Assembly: GCF_029784135.1 (NCBI RefSeq)
Contig: NC_073746.1
Location: 69,999,542 to 70,063,541, forward strand
Direction: 5' to 3'
Source of the DNA: Toxorhynchites rutilus septentrionalis
Taxonomy: Eukaryota; Arthropoda; Insecta; Diptera; Culicidae
DNA length: 64,000 bases
Under the pieces are notes generated by a model. The model was not told the origin of the DNA. It ran no database searches and saw only the letters and a list, made by a program, of their open reading frames with translations. The position numbers and the translations under genes are program-made. The stretch's first letter is position 1, and every line of letters starts with the position of its first letter. This document shows, piece after piece, positions 41,304 to 52,728 of the stretch.

Positions 41304-41578
41304 ATCGAAAATGTCCTAAAACAAGCTTTATTTCCCTTTTTTAAAAATAAAAATCGATTCATTTTTGTAGAAGTTATTAAAATTTGTTTCGTGAGCGTAT
41401 AATCTGAAAGACCCTGTATTTTGCTATTGATTCCAGTCAGCTTCTAAACGGTCCATCATTGGCGATTTGATTTCCGTTTACATACGCAGGGCATTCTGTT
41501 AGAATATATTAAACAGATTTTTCACAGTCCATCTCTCCCCCACTGCCAACTGTCCGTTTCACCCCATCAGTCCAATTA

Positions 41579-42995
41579 CCGTTTTGCCTCAAATTCCGAA
41601 CACTTAAGCTTTGATGGCATTAAAACAGAGTCTCATTACTCAAAATGCTACTTTTTCTCGAAATTCATTTGATATTTGGATACAATAGAGCCTTCTTTTT
41701 CATTTGACTACAAAAAAAAGATTAATAAATATGTTTTCATGGTGAAAAACTGAAAATTACTCTAATCACATTTGTCTCAAATTCCGAACACCATTATTGT
41801 CACTGACTCATATTCCGAACACTTTTGTCTCAAATTCCGAACAGCAAAAATGCATTTTAAAAAAAATTATGGCTTTTAAACTACTGGACCTATTTATATG
41901 ATAAATATATCAAATTAAAGTCAATTAGTCTTTTTTTGGAAAATGTTATGCTCGCAAAAAAATTGGATCTTGCTTTGGTAATAATTGACTGCACTTGTTT
42001 CTTATAGTTTACATAGTTTCGGGACCAAGGGCGCTATATCGGTATCGATACGTTAAAATGAAGTCTATAACCTAAAGAATGTCAGGGTTTTGAATATTAA
42101 ATTATTTATAACATTAAAGTTCAGTTAATTCACATTTAAAAATAAAGTGTTCGCCATTTCAATCATGCGTAGAAAGTTGATTTATATTCCGAACACTAAT
42201 TTTGATGAAGATTTCTGTATAAAATATCATTTTATTTCATCTATTTATTGTAGATTCTTACCGTTTCTAGCCCTTAACATGAATACAACAAACAAAATAG
42301 TTGAAAAAAATACAAAAACTGAAAAATTAACAATGCTTGTTTTTTTACGAAATTGACTAACGCAAACATTTTATCATTGCTTTTGATTGTCACTTTTTTG
42401 CAAATACTTGATATTATAAATTATAGGCTTCATCGATACCTGTAAATGATGTTAAAATGAAGCCTATAATCCAAAGAATGTTAAGGCCTTCATTATTCAA
42501 TTATTTATAACATTAAAGTTAAGTAAATTTACATTTAAAATGAAGGGTTCGGAATTTGAATCATGGGTCGAAACTTGATTCAAATTCTGAACACTACATC
42601 AATACTAATTTTAATGAGTATTTCTGCATAAAATATCATTGTTTTCATCCATTTACTGCAGATTCATACCTTTTCTAGCACTTAACATGAAAAAAGACAA
42701 ACAAAATAGTTGAAAAAAGTACAAAAATTGAAAAATTAACGATGCTTGTTTTTTACGGAGTTTGCTAACGCTAACATTTCATCTTTGGTTTTTACTGTCA
42801 CTTTTTTGCAAATGTTTAATATTATAAATTATAGGCTGTATCGATACCTGCGAATGATGTTTAAATCTAGCCTATACCCCAAAGAATGTCTGGGCCATTA
42901 TTTTTAAAATATTCATAACATTGAAGTATAGTAAACTTACATTCAAAAATTAAGTGTTCGGAATGAGAGACTGTTCGGAATATGAGACAAAACGG
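41579..42995. mobile_element. TIR element with internal 400-bp tandem repeats
   Basis: Inverted ends ccgttttgcctcaaattccg and ...tatgagacaaaacgg are flanked by TA (41577-41578 and 42996-42997). The phrase attccgaacac recurs many times. Inside, a unit of about 400 bp is repeated: aaagaatgt marks 42074, 42473 and 42881, with ataaaatatcatt and aaattataggct in register. It has no coding capacity. Confidence 0.75.
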
Positions 42996-43261
42996 TATTT
43001 CAATAATTTAAATTTTTCACTCACAAATAAATTTACATTTTCGTTCATACCTAATTTTCGGTATTAATTTCCATTTTCCCCTTTTGATCAGTGTGCATTG
43101 CCATATGGTGGTTTAAATAGTATAGAATAACATGTAGAAGGTGTTATCATTAGACCCATTCCATGTGGTTATGCTCCAATGAACCAAATTTGGAATTTAG
43201 TTTTAGGAAAAAAATTTAAAACGTAATTTGAATAAGCACTAGTTATATAATAAATTCCAAA

Positions 43262-43585
43262 ATTTTGACACTTCTTGACAGATAAAGTTTGGTTTGAAAT
43301 TTGTACAAACACTATTTCGTTTGCCACTCTTCAATTAACAACAGTGGCAAACAGTGACAAACATCGAACAAGGAAAAAAAATCGACTGAAATATTCAAGG
43401 TAATCTAACCATGTACCGACAGGTTTGACGAACAGATCGAGAACATATTTTATGCATCCATTAACTGAATATTTGTTTGCCGTGTTTTGTGTCGTTTTTG
43501 TGTCTGTACACGTTGATCAAATTTTGTCTGTCAAAAAGAGTCAAATATTTGGTTTCGGTCAGTGTATGAGTACCTTATGTTATAT
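43262..43585. mobile_element. relative of the MITE at 34049-34242
   Basis: It shares gacagataaagtttg, tgtacaaacactatttcgtt, ccactcttcaat and caaatatttggtttcggtca with 34049-34242, with about 130 bp extra in the middle. Exact ends are not clear. Confidence 0.5.
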
Positions 43586-45566
43586 AGTTTTTAAGAAAAA
43601 AGTAACATGATTTGTTTCAAACTGATTGATGTTGGAGACGTATTTACGGTGTGAGAACGGAGATTGTTGGCGGGAGATCCTCTACTTTGACCGAAGATTT
43701 GACAATGAAATAGAGAGAAAATGTTTGTTTATCAACTCGGAAACTACTGATATTGTCATGATCTTCGAATTTTTTCACTTGATATTAATTTTTACCCTTG
43801 AAAATTACAATTTTAAGGTACGAAATTTCCAGTCATGAAACCTCTATCTCTTTTTGGAAATTCGAGGGAAGATTAAAGGAATGCCATACTCGTTTAGGAT
43901 GTCATTTAGATGATTTGATTTTTAAATAATGAAAGACAGTTATTGATGAGTCCTTTTTTATGAACAACGGTATTTTTCGACATTTGCTTCACACTATTAC
44001 ACTATTGATTTTCTCATATCGATAGGCATATATTGTCGACTATCCAAATAAAACATGTGCACATGAGGTAATCCTCGTTTTTGCCATTCAATAGGATACA
44101 TCCGGCAAGTGAGTGTATTTTTCCTCAAACCGTTTCTGATTGGCTAGAATCGCAGTCGTTCCCTCTCTACCTCTCTATCGCTCGCAAATAATTCTACGTT
44201 GAGATGGTGAACGTTAAAAACATTAGGAACATTAGAAGATGGATGGATTTATCTTGACCGTGCCCCTAAAAATTAAGTTGACAACTGCGTCATTACGTAG
44301 ATTAGTTAACCCTCCGTCATCTGTAATCGTTCTGTATATTAGATACTGAATAACAGTTGGATTTGATTTGGAAGGTGCTTAAATTTTATATTTTCCAATC
44401 ATACGGTGTTAAATGGCCCAGCAGGAGTATAGTATGCTCATAAGCTGTTTCTCTCAGAGAATATAAAGCTCAGAGAAACAGCTTGTGTGAATGAGAGATT
44501 TCATCAATCTATTCACTTCATGCCCACCAGCGAAGAGAAGAAACCGTTTGCCCGGTGAGCGTGTTCTCCCAGTATTCGTGCATTAATTCTCCAGTCCGCG
44601 CACTTTTTTTTTTCCTACATTCTCTGAGCACATAATATAGATGCCAGATGTAAAGACATGTTTTCGTTTTGAAGACATTTAATTTAGTGAAAACATGCTG
44701 AGGTCATTTCAAAGTATGTTAAAACAATTGCTTGTGTGATTTACCGAACATGATTTAGAAAAATTGATGGGGAACTGGGAACTCGACTCAATTAATATGA
44801 CTCACAGTTATCGCCTCTGAATCGGTTTCAAGCAACGAAAACCTTATAGAAATGATGTAGAAAATTACATCGAAAATCGCTTCCAAAGAAAATTATTTTT
44901 CTTATTTGTTTGAAGCATGTTACAAATGTAAAACTTGCATGGTAGGATTCTATCATTGACCAGCACGATTGCCTATAACCATTGCATCTCTATTCAAATC
45001 GGGCGAATCAAATTGCTCGGCAGACGCGTTTTAGACATATCTCCTTGTTCGTGCTCAGTGTAAGCGCTTTATAGCACTGATACCTGATACCTTAGTGTAG
45101 ACTTTAAGAGATAAGGCTACAACGTTCCACTCTCACTGTACCTTATCAAACAACCACAATCACCCTCTTACCAGGAGAAGGATCGCTCGACATCCCGAGC
45201 AAGTTTAGTTATCTCGCAGCCACCGAATGTGATAGACGCGAATTTTTCCCTCTGTCTGGCGTCAAATAAAGTTTCGTGTAATAAAACTTAGTAGATTTTC
45301 CAAAAAGTTTTCGATGTGATTTCACCACCTCCGATCACCGATCGATTGTGCTGTGCCACAATTCCACTTACTACTGTGCAGCTTCGGTCCATCTTTAGCA
45401 GCTTCACTCGCTCCAGGGTAAAAACTGCGCCAGATACAACCGTTAGCAGGTTTACCTCAACCCAGGTTTCCGGATCCACGACCACCGTTGGACGTTAGCG
45501 AAAAACGGAGCCCGACCTGCCCCAACACTCCTCTAAACACGGGTTCTCCAGTGGGTTTTTTATTAT

Positions 45567-45784
45567 GGCGGGTTTACATTAGGGAGATCTATAGCTATAG
45601 ATGAATTTATTCACGTGAAAATAGGTGTAAACGGGTGAGAATAAATATGATCTACTTCAGGTGAATAAATTCACCGATGAATACATTCATTATAGAAGTT
45701 CACGCTAGTGTAAACGGTTGATGCGATTTCTATAAATCTCATCATATTTCTTCACATGAATATATCACTAGTCTAAACCCACCC
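45567..45784. mobile_element. MITE with TIR ggcgggtttacattag
   Basis: The left end ggcgggtttacattaggga is matched inversely by atatcactagtctaaaccca(cc). The interior repeats gtgaataaattcac and gtgtaaacgg motifs. It is about 218 bp. It lies at the edge of the Helitron-derived segment at 45785. Confidence 0.6.
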
Positions 45785-45868
45785 TTAGGGTTGATGTCAA
45801 TAACGTGATTGTTTCCTTGCAATCTTAGCATATATGATATGAAGAATTTCAATAATTCATGATGTTTA

Positions 45869-47182
45869 AAGGGTGTGTCACATCAAATTGCATCACGGAA
45901 AAAACGCTGTAGAAATTCGCCCAGTAGACCGATCCTTTTGAAAATTTTAGACAGTAAAATAAAAACTATTAAACAACCTTTGGGCATTTTCTTTTTATTC
46001 ATACTTCGAGCCCAAGCCCGTATGCTCGCACCTTCCTCTTTACCTCGTCCATAAGATTCTGTACAACGTCAGGTTGTAGTTTTTTTTGAACAGAAATCTA
46101 TTTTCTCTTGAAGTCCGCCTCCGATTTGACAACTTTTGGGTTCTTCCGGAGGGCCTGCTTCATAATCGCCCAATATTTCTCTATTGGGCGAAGCTCCGGC
46201 GCGTTGGGCGGGTTCATTTCCTTTGGCACGAAGGTGACCCCGTTGGCCTCGTACCACTCCAACACGTCCTTTGAATAGTGGCACGAAGCGAGATCCGGCC
46301 AGAAGATGGTCAGGCCCTCGTGCTGCTTCAATAGTGATAGTGATAGTGATAGTTCAAAAGTAAGCGCTTCTGTATGCACTCCTTAAGGTAAACCTGCCCG
46401 TTTACCGTGCCGGTCATCACGAAGGGGGCGCTCCGCTTTCCGCAAGAGCAGATCGCTTGCCACACCATGTACTTTTTGGCAAACTTGGATAGTTTCTGCT
46501 TGCGAATCTCCTCCGGAACGCTGAATTTGTCCTCTGCGGAGAAGAACAACAGGCCCGGCAGCTGACGAAAGTCCGCTTTGACGTAGGTTTCGTCGTCCAT
46601 TACCAGGCAATGCGGCTTCGTCAGCATTTCGGTGTACAGCTTCCGGGCTCGCGTCTTCCCCACCATGTTTTGCCTTTCGTCGCGGTTAGGAGCCTTCTGA
46701 ACCTTGTATGTACGCAGGCCCTCCCGCGGCTTGGTCCGCTGGACGAATGAACTTGACAAATTCAGCTTATTGGCAACATCCCGGACCGAACTTCTCGGAT
46801 CACGTCTAAACTGCTTAACTACGCGCTTGTGATCTTTTTCACTGACGGAGCATCCATTTTTGCCGTTCTTCACCTTCCGGTCGATGGTTAGGTTCTCAAA
46901 GTATCGTTTTAGTACTCTGCTGACCGTGGATTGGACGATTCCCAGCATCTTACCGATGTCCCGATGTGACAACTCCGGATTCTCGAAATGAGTGCGCAGG
47001 ATTAATTCACGACGCTCTTTTTCGTTCGACGACATTTTTCCAAATTTACGAAAAACTGACAGTGAAGCATGGCCAACGTGATCTATACACTCTTATCTGA
47101 TTATAAGCGAAAGCGAATAATTCCTAAAAATTAAATTTCTACAGCGTTTTTTCCGTGATGCAATTTGATGTGACACACCCTT
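45869..47182 (-). mobile_element. ITmD37E transposon, second copy
   Basis: It has the same TIRs as 1981-3278 (aagggtgtgtcacatcaaat) and TA on both sides (45867-45868 and 47183-47184). It is 1314 bp, 16 bp longer than copy 1, mainly through a tagtga repeat expansion in the transposase near 46333-46360, partly offset by a small loss near 47115. It is inserted in a Helitron remnant. Confidence 0.95.
45999..47035 (-). pseudogene. ITmD37E transposase with an internal expansion
   Basis: It is nearly identical to the 338-residue protein of copy 1 up to QKRLL. There an insertion of about 20 bp, made of tagtga repeats plus ttcaaaag at about 46333-46360, shifts the frame, and the first frame ends RLLLNYHYHYHY (46328). 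The catalytic [13 protein letters not shown] and ELRPIEKYW parts follow in another frame (46379-46098). The product would lack the second Asp and the Glu. Other differences are single substitutions. Confidence 0.93.
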
Positions 47183-47475
47183 TATTCAAATAGCTCGCCA
47201 GCAATACGCATGACTTTAGCCTAATATAGGTTATTGAAGCATGTGTGGATGAAGTTCGATAAAGCGAACTTATCGCGATTTGTCATTTAACAACGTAAAT
47301 AGATTCGATCTCTTTGAAAAACGAACGACGGCTCGATGTTCGGGTTATTATTTATACCAAAATACTAAAATCATGATTAAAAATAGGAGATGGGGGTGAA
47401 ACATTAAGGTTATATGTACTTTCATGCCAAATTTAAGAAAAAAAAAAATTGAAATAAAAATTATTTAGAATTTTT

Positions 47476-50400
47476 TTCTTCTCAGATTTCCGACAAAATT
47501 GGAAATTTTGTTCTTTATCGCAAAACATTAGACCCGTTTTTTTATTTTTTTTATTAGGGTACCCGAAAAATAAATTTTTTACAGTTTTTCTCAAAAATTA
47601 TTTTTTTTTTGCAAGAATTCTTAACTTTTGAATCACTGAACCGATTTAGATGATCGTTATTCAAATTGATGCCAATGAACCAGCCTTTCATAAAAAATAT
47701 TGGGCTTGCAAAAAAAGGATTTTATTTTCGTAATTATTGATTGTAGTCGGTTTTTATTGTTTTCATCGCTTTGGACTGGAGGGCGCTATATTTTTTTATG
47801 TTTCTTCTTGGAAGCTTGGATTTTTTACATAACATATCTCGATATAAGAGGTGCTATTTTTTTTTTGTATTTGAGTATTGATTTTTCAGAGTTAATCGAT
47901 GGTCGATTGTCGATTAATCGATTTTGAATTCAAGATAACCTGTCATTTTGAAATTCAAAGCAGAACCCAACAGTATGAAAAATATCGTGATAATCTTGTG
48001 GTATAAGTTATCACGATATTGATCACTATCCATACAAAAGTGATTTCAAATGAACTATCCATCGAAGCACTTCAAAGGTCTTGCTCTGATAAGCTGAGAC
48101 TTTTGTGAAACATATTTTTCCAAAAATACAATCGAAGTTCTTAACCTTTCCGTTTTATACCCAGTTTATCAACGAAAGTCGAGTGCATTTGAATAAACAT
48201 CATTTTTTTTTTTGTTTTGTAGCAAATGTTGGCTCTTATGCAACTCAAAAAGCATACAAGGCCGGATATGTACCTTTTCTGGTATTTCGCCAACCATTTA
48301 TTCTTAAATACAAAAAAAAAACAAGTAAACTTTATTATTCATTGGTAAATAAGTCACTCTAAAATCACCAAAAAGACAATTAAGGTTAATTTTCTAGATG
48401 ACAGAAAAAAATAATTTTCTAGATGAAAGAAAAAACCAGAGGAAAGATATAAAAAACATGGTAATGTCGATTAATGCTACACCCACTTGGTGTTTTGTTG
48501 TCTTTGGTGCACTCTATGAATTTATTAATCAATTCGAAATTTTCAGTTGATTTCTGAAATACTGTAACTTCGTGAAAAATCAATGCATGAAGGTGTGACA
48601 TCCATTGATTTTGAAGCTTTAACTTTCATGTTTTGGAATATTTTGCGAACACTTTTTTGTGTGTGGGTATAGGGGACAAAAATAGCAGGCATAAATAAGA
48701 AACCTTTTTTTTGTGGATTAATACAATTCATTTGATTTCTAGAACGTTCCTGTAGAATCTTTATATACAAAGATAATTTTGTTTAGAAGAAGAATCCTTC
48801 GTCCTTTATAATAAACAATTCAATAAATAATATCCGCATAGCAAATCAAAAGAGAGTTTAGGAAGCTCCGTTAAATTTAGTACAAATTTGAAATTGTTCC
48901 TTTACCAAAAATTTATTTAAGATTTTCGCATCGATTTTAAGAAAAAAGTACCAAAAACAGTTTATTTTTGTAGTGTTTTAGAAAATCTTCTGTAAGTTTG
49001 TAATTATTGCAGCAAGTTCTAATGTTTACAAAAAAAAACTGCCTAGCGTATCCCCCAAACACCTATTAACGTTTCATATTGATACGTGAAGCCTTTCTTT
49101 AGCCGATCGATGAAAATTTGGAATAAACTAGTGGAGAACTTCATAGCTAATTGTACCAGAAGTACAAAATGCTATGGGTCCGAGGGTAAATGATTCGTAA
49201 CATTAATTTTCATGCGTTTATGGGCGTTTAGTTTGAAAAAAAAAAAAAAAACAAAAACATTGAAAAAACAGAAAAGAATCGGTTTTTTATTTCTTTCAGA
49301 TACTTTTGTCCATTAAATTGAAGTTAAAGCTTTAAAATAATGTGTATCCCATTACAGCATTTCAAAAATCACCCTAAAAATCTCGACTATCACACACCAT
49401 TTTTTTGTCGAGTGTACTTTAAATGACATCTAACAGGAAGTGATTGTACTAGCAAGTAATATAAAGTTCATTTAGAGTATTTATATTTATTTATTACATT
49501 TATTTTCGTATGTGGCTCATTCGATTTACCAAAACTTCGACGAAATACATCGTTTAATGTTTTGTTTTTTTTTTAATTAGACTACGGATTCGATATTTTA
49601 TTGAAAATAACATTTCATGTAACCAGTTGTAGCCAGTGAATGAACGATTCTTCGTAGAAACGCAGAACTTTTATACGTAAAAAACAACTAAATTTTACTA
49701 TTGTACTTCATCGAACCGTAATTTTGAACTGTGCTCAACAACACAGGAAAACATCCTTATTAACCTTATTGAATTCCCCTGTCATTGATAGAACTTTTGC
49801 CTCCCTTGCCGAAGCTTTTTTTTTTTTTTGCTGAAAACGTCTGCAAGAAGGCCGGTATCCTCCGGATAAGTTTTTAAAGTCCACCGACTCTTCAATCGAT
49901 ACACAAAACTCTTCGATGTTTTAATTGGATAAAGTTTTTGGCTGTCTTCGACTTCGATGTTTGCATCCCCGCAATGAGTAGAACATAAAATAGAACAGAA
50001 CGTCGCGTCCTCCCCTACTTCCGTCCGAGTCGTCGAATGTCTTCAGTTCGAGCCGGTGATAAGAGGCTAAGAAAGCGAATTAAGCTGGTTGAAGCACTTC
50101 GATGATGTTGGGGGCTGCTCGGTGAAGGGCGGATTCCAATTATATATATTGAAAAAGTTGGATAAATGGCTTAGGATTTTGAAAAGGGTAAATAAATTAA
50201 AACTTCCGTTGGAGTTACCAACAGAAACCGTTCCGGTGGTGTTTATTGAGTGAACGACTTGATGTGATTAGTAGCAACATCGGATTCAATTCGCGAAAGG
50301 TGATTAACTATCGTATTCTCCACAGCAGCTTCTAATCCGCCATACCGTATTTGAAACTAATTCGCTCAAATAATAACGTTCAATCATTCAATCGGATACG

Positions 50401-50820
50401 ATTCGCTTACCTATGGATTGTTTCAGCTGCTCGGACTGATTAAATATTGAATGCACTAACCAGACCTCAACGGGCTCATCATAATTACATTATTCCAAAG
50501 CAAATACGAAACGTATCACATCATTGATACTGTTCTCCCGTGGGCACAAAATGGGAATTAACGATACTTTACCTATTGTCACAGCGGAAGGATTGGCATG
50601 AGGCGCTTTATCTAATAGGGTAATGATTACAGGGCATGAGAGTAATACTGCCGAGATTATAGTTTACGTATGTTGATTGAAACTATCCTTGTTATCCGAT
50701 CCGTTCCAAATGAGCACGAATTTGTCGTTGAAGGCAAAACATATGAAATTACATACGAAAACTGTACAAGTTTGTGAATCAAACGAATCAACTCATCTAC
50801 TAATACTTTCTATTTTACCA
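47476..50820. other. AT-rich sequence without recognised genes
   Basis: Poly-A/T runs are frequent. 47970-48025 holds a short palindrome (aatatcgtgataa...ttatcacgatatt). 49220-49390 resembles 57130-57310 (ttacagcatttcaaaaat in both), a dispersed repeat. 49790-50120 is GC-richer but shows no protein-like frame or splice pattern. Confidence 0.4.
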
Positions 50821-50849
50821 TAATTTTCAATGACGCAGATAACAAGAAA

Positions 50850-51432
50850 TTATTCCTGCTGCTTGGGATGTGGAGCAGAGACGATTCCGAAATCATAAGT
50901 GGGGGCGTAGACATTCTCATACCACAATGTATGCACATGTTGAAGCCACCCTTTGCCTTGCGGCTCTTTCTTCAGCCTCAGACTCAATTTCAATTGACTT
51001 TCACTCGATTGGAATAATGTTTGCTTAAGGATGAGAGTGATGTTGGCTATCCGTTCTTCGCCACACATAGAGTGAATATATGATTCGAAAGAGCACTGGT
51101 AATCCTACCAAAATGAAATATGCACTTTGAATGTGAGGTGTTCGATTCGTTGTGGGCAAATATTTACATTTGAGTTGCAGCTTAAACTGAGACGAATTGA
51201 TGTTCTTGTGTTCAACTGTCAACGTGATGCAAGTGTAACATATTGAGCTTTCACTCACTATTACTGTTGGAGATGTCAGTGAACTAAAGTACATATCATC
51301 CTTTCCGACTTGCGAACGTCTCTCCGAAGATAAATTACACAGAACTTCGGTGCCATTTTCAATATATGGCACATATGTTGCCATTAACGTGGAAGATTGA
51401 TGAGATGTGACACATTCCTCATAATCGATCAT
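50850..51432 (-). CDS. unrecognised protein-like region in two overlapping frames
   Basis: Frame one (51432-51025, 135 aa) starts MIDYEECVTSHQSS after a favourable aaccATG context. It contains several N-glycosylation sequons (NGT, NLS, NSS, NRT) and ends with a hydrophobic stretch (AYFILVGLPVLFRIIYSLYV). Frame two (open from about 51098 to 50850) reads DYQCSFESYIHSMCGEERIA and then NITLILKQTLFQSSESQLKL. The two share the pattern ITL...SSQxKLxLxxK, suggesting a duplicated domain of about 75 residues. A 63-bp GTAAAT...GGTAG segment lies between, but its phase does not join the frames, so this is either a decayed gene or a wrong model. No family is recognised and no signal peptide is visible. 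Confidence 0.3.
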
Positions 51433-52089
51433 GGTTTAGCTGTGTCGCAAAAAGGTATGATGAATGCTGATGGCAATCGTGTAGAAGATTGAGGATGTGT
51501 AAAAATGTTTTTTTTCACCTATACCACGCTTTCCATGAAAGCGAAATGAATTCCGCATATCAAAACTACAGAACGTTTATTTATTTGTACTATCTTGTCA
51601 CTCACGCACGCCTCACGTCTAACAATGTTAGTGTATTTCAAATCCATAACTGGTTGTAGTTGCTAGCCTAACGCAACAGAATTCCTTCATCTTTTAGGAA
51701 TAATATCAGGTGTAACTTTACAACAGATGATACACTAAATCATGTTATCAATCATCCTCTCCCTTCCGGAAACGAAAACTACTTGTAGGAGCATACACAA
51801 ATAAACATTTTTTAAATGTATTGCATTGCAGCAGCTCTTCGAGTATCGAACAGATACTAAAAACCGAGCTGCAGAACACTCATAGTTAGGACCAACTACA
51901 AAATACACAAAGAACATTTGTGCTGCAGATAATCACAACACATAAACCTCTAAGCAGCTCCGATGTTCAGAATCATTGAATGATGTTATGACTTTTTCTA
52001 AATTCATGTATTGATCAATATTATAATTTATGTTGGTCTTTCACTTTCTATTTTTCCGATATACATATGTGGTATAATATAAATAATAT
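51433..52089. other. no recognised features
   Basis: AT-rich sequence upstream of the open region at 51432 on the minus strand. No clear TATA box, repeat or element terminus is identified. Confidence 0.4.
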
Positions 52090-52728
52090 AAAGTTCATAT
52101 ACCGACCGAGTTCATAGTTCAGTTATACCGACCGGTCGAAATGACCGGTCGTGATTTTTAATGTTTCTAATTCTAAAATTGCCTAGAAACAACGTCAATC
52201 TTCCACTAATGTGCCAGCCAATCAACATTTTTAGAATTTTGTAATATATTGTGATGCAATTTTATTTTCTCATTGACAGTTGTTGTATACGGTAGAAATA
52301 GGTAACGTTGAAATTAGCGCAGTTGAAATACTCACAATATTGTGGACAATTGGGTAGATTTTTTTTAAAAATTGCAGTTATAGTAGTTTGCAGTATAAGT
52401 AAGTTGTGAATATTATTGAATTGAATAAATATTGAGGGGAAAAAATAACAATATTCTAAATATATATTTTTATCTAGTTAAAAAAAAATGCCGAGACACC
52501 CGAAAATATCTCTAGTTTTAGAGGACGCAACAGATTCAAGAGAAGACTTTTCTGATATCGATTAAGATTTTTATAAATTTTTTTTTTTTCATACATACAT
52601 TTATTGAATCTTCCATAATGTGGAAATAACAATAAGTTCTAACATAATAAAGTATTACGTTTGTTGTCAATTCTTACAGTTAAAATTTCACATGTGTGCT
52701 GGAGCACAACACTAACGTTTGACCACGT

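Larger units (their letters stand above)
40199..41416. mobile_element. internally deleted mariner-type element carrying a hAT-type MITE
   Basis: Inverted ends cagggtctttcagattaaac and ...ataatctgaaagaccctg are flanked by TA (40197-40198 and 41417-41418). Without the inserted MITE (40336-40996 plus one 8-bp duplication) only about 550 bp remain, so most of the transposase gene was deleted before the MITE arrived. The C-terminal coding remnant is at 41076-41303. Confidence 0.85.
44090..47475 (-). mobile_element. second Helitron remnant, interrupted
   Basis: Segments match the first Helitron in the same orientation: 44098-44190 to 6385-6470, 45785-45868 to 7020-7105, and 47183-47460 to 7106-7390. 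The middle segment still encodes HHELLKFFISYMLRLQGNNH. It is interrupted by the ITmD37E at 45869-47182 and preceded by a MITE at 45567-45784; 44240-45566 is unrelated. Neither Helitron terminus could be located. Confidence 0.6.

Noticed and set aside
45288..45498. Open frames on both strands in a GC-richer patch
   Set aside because: The sequence resembles an LTR or retroelement leader more than a gene, and I could not define ends, so it is not listed as a feature.
49790..50130. Possible upstream receptor exon in a GC-richer patch
   Set aside because: Minus-strand translation gives no ligand-binding-domain motif and no exon borders.
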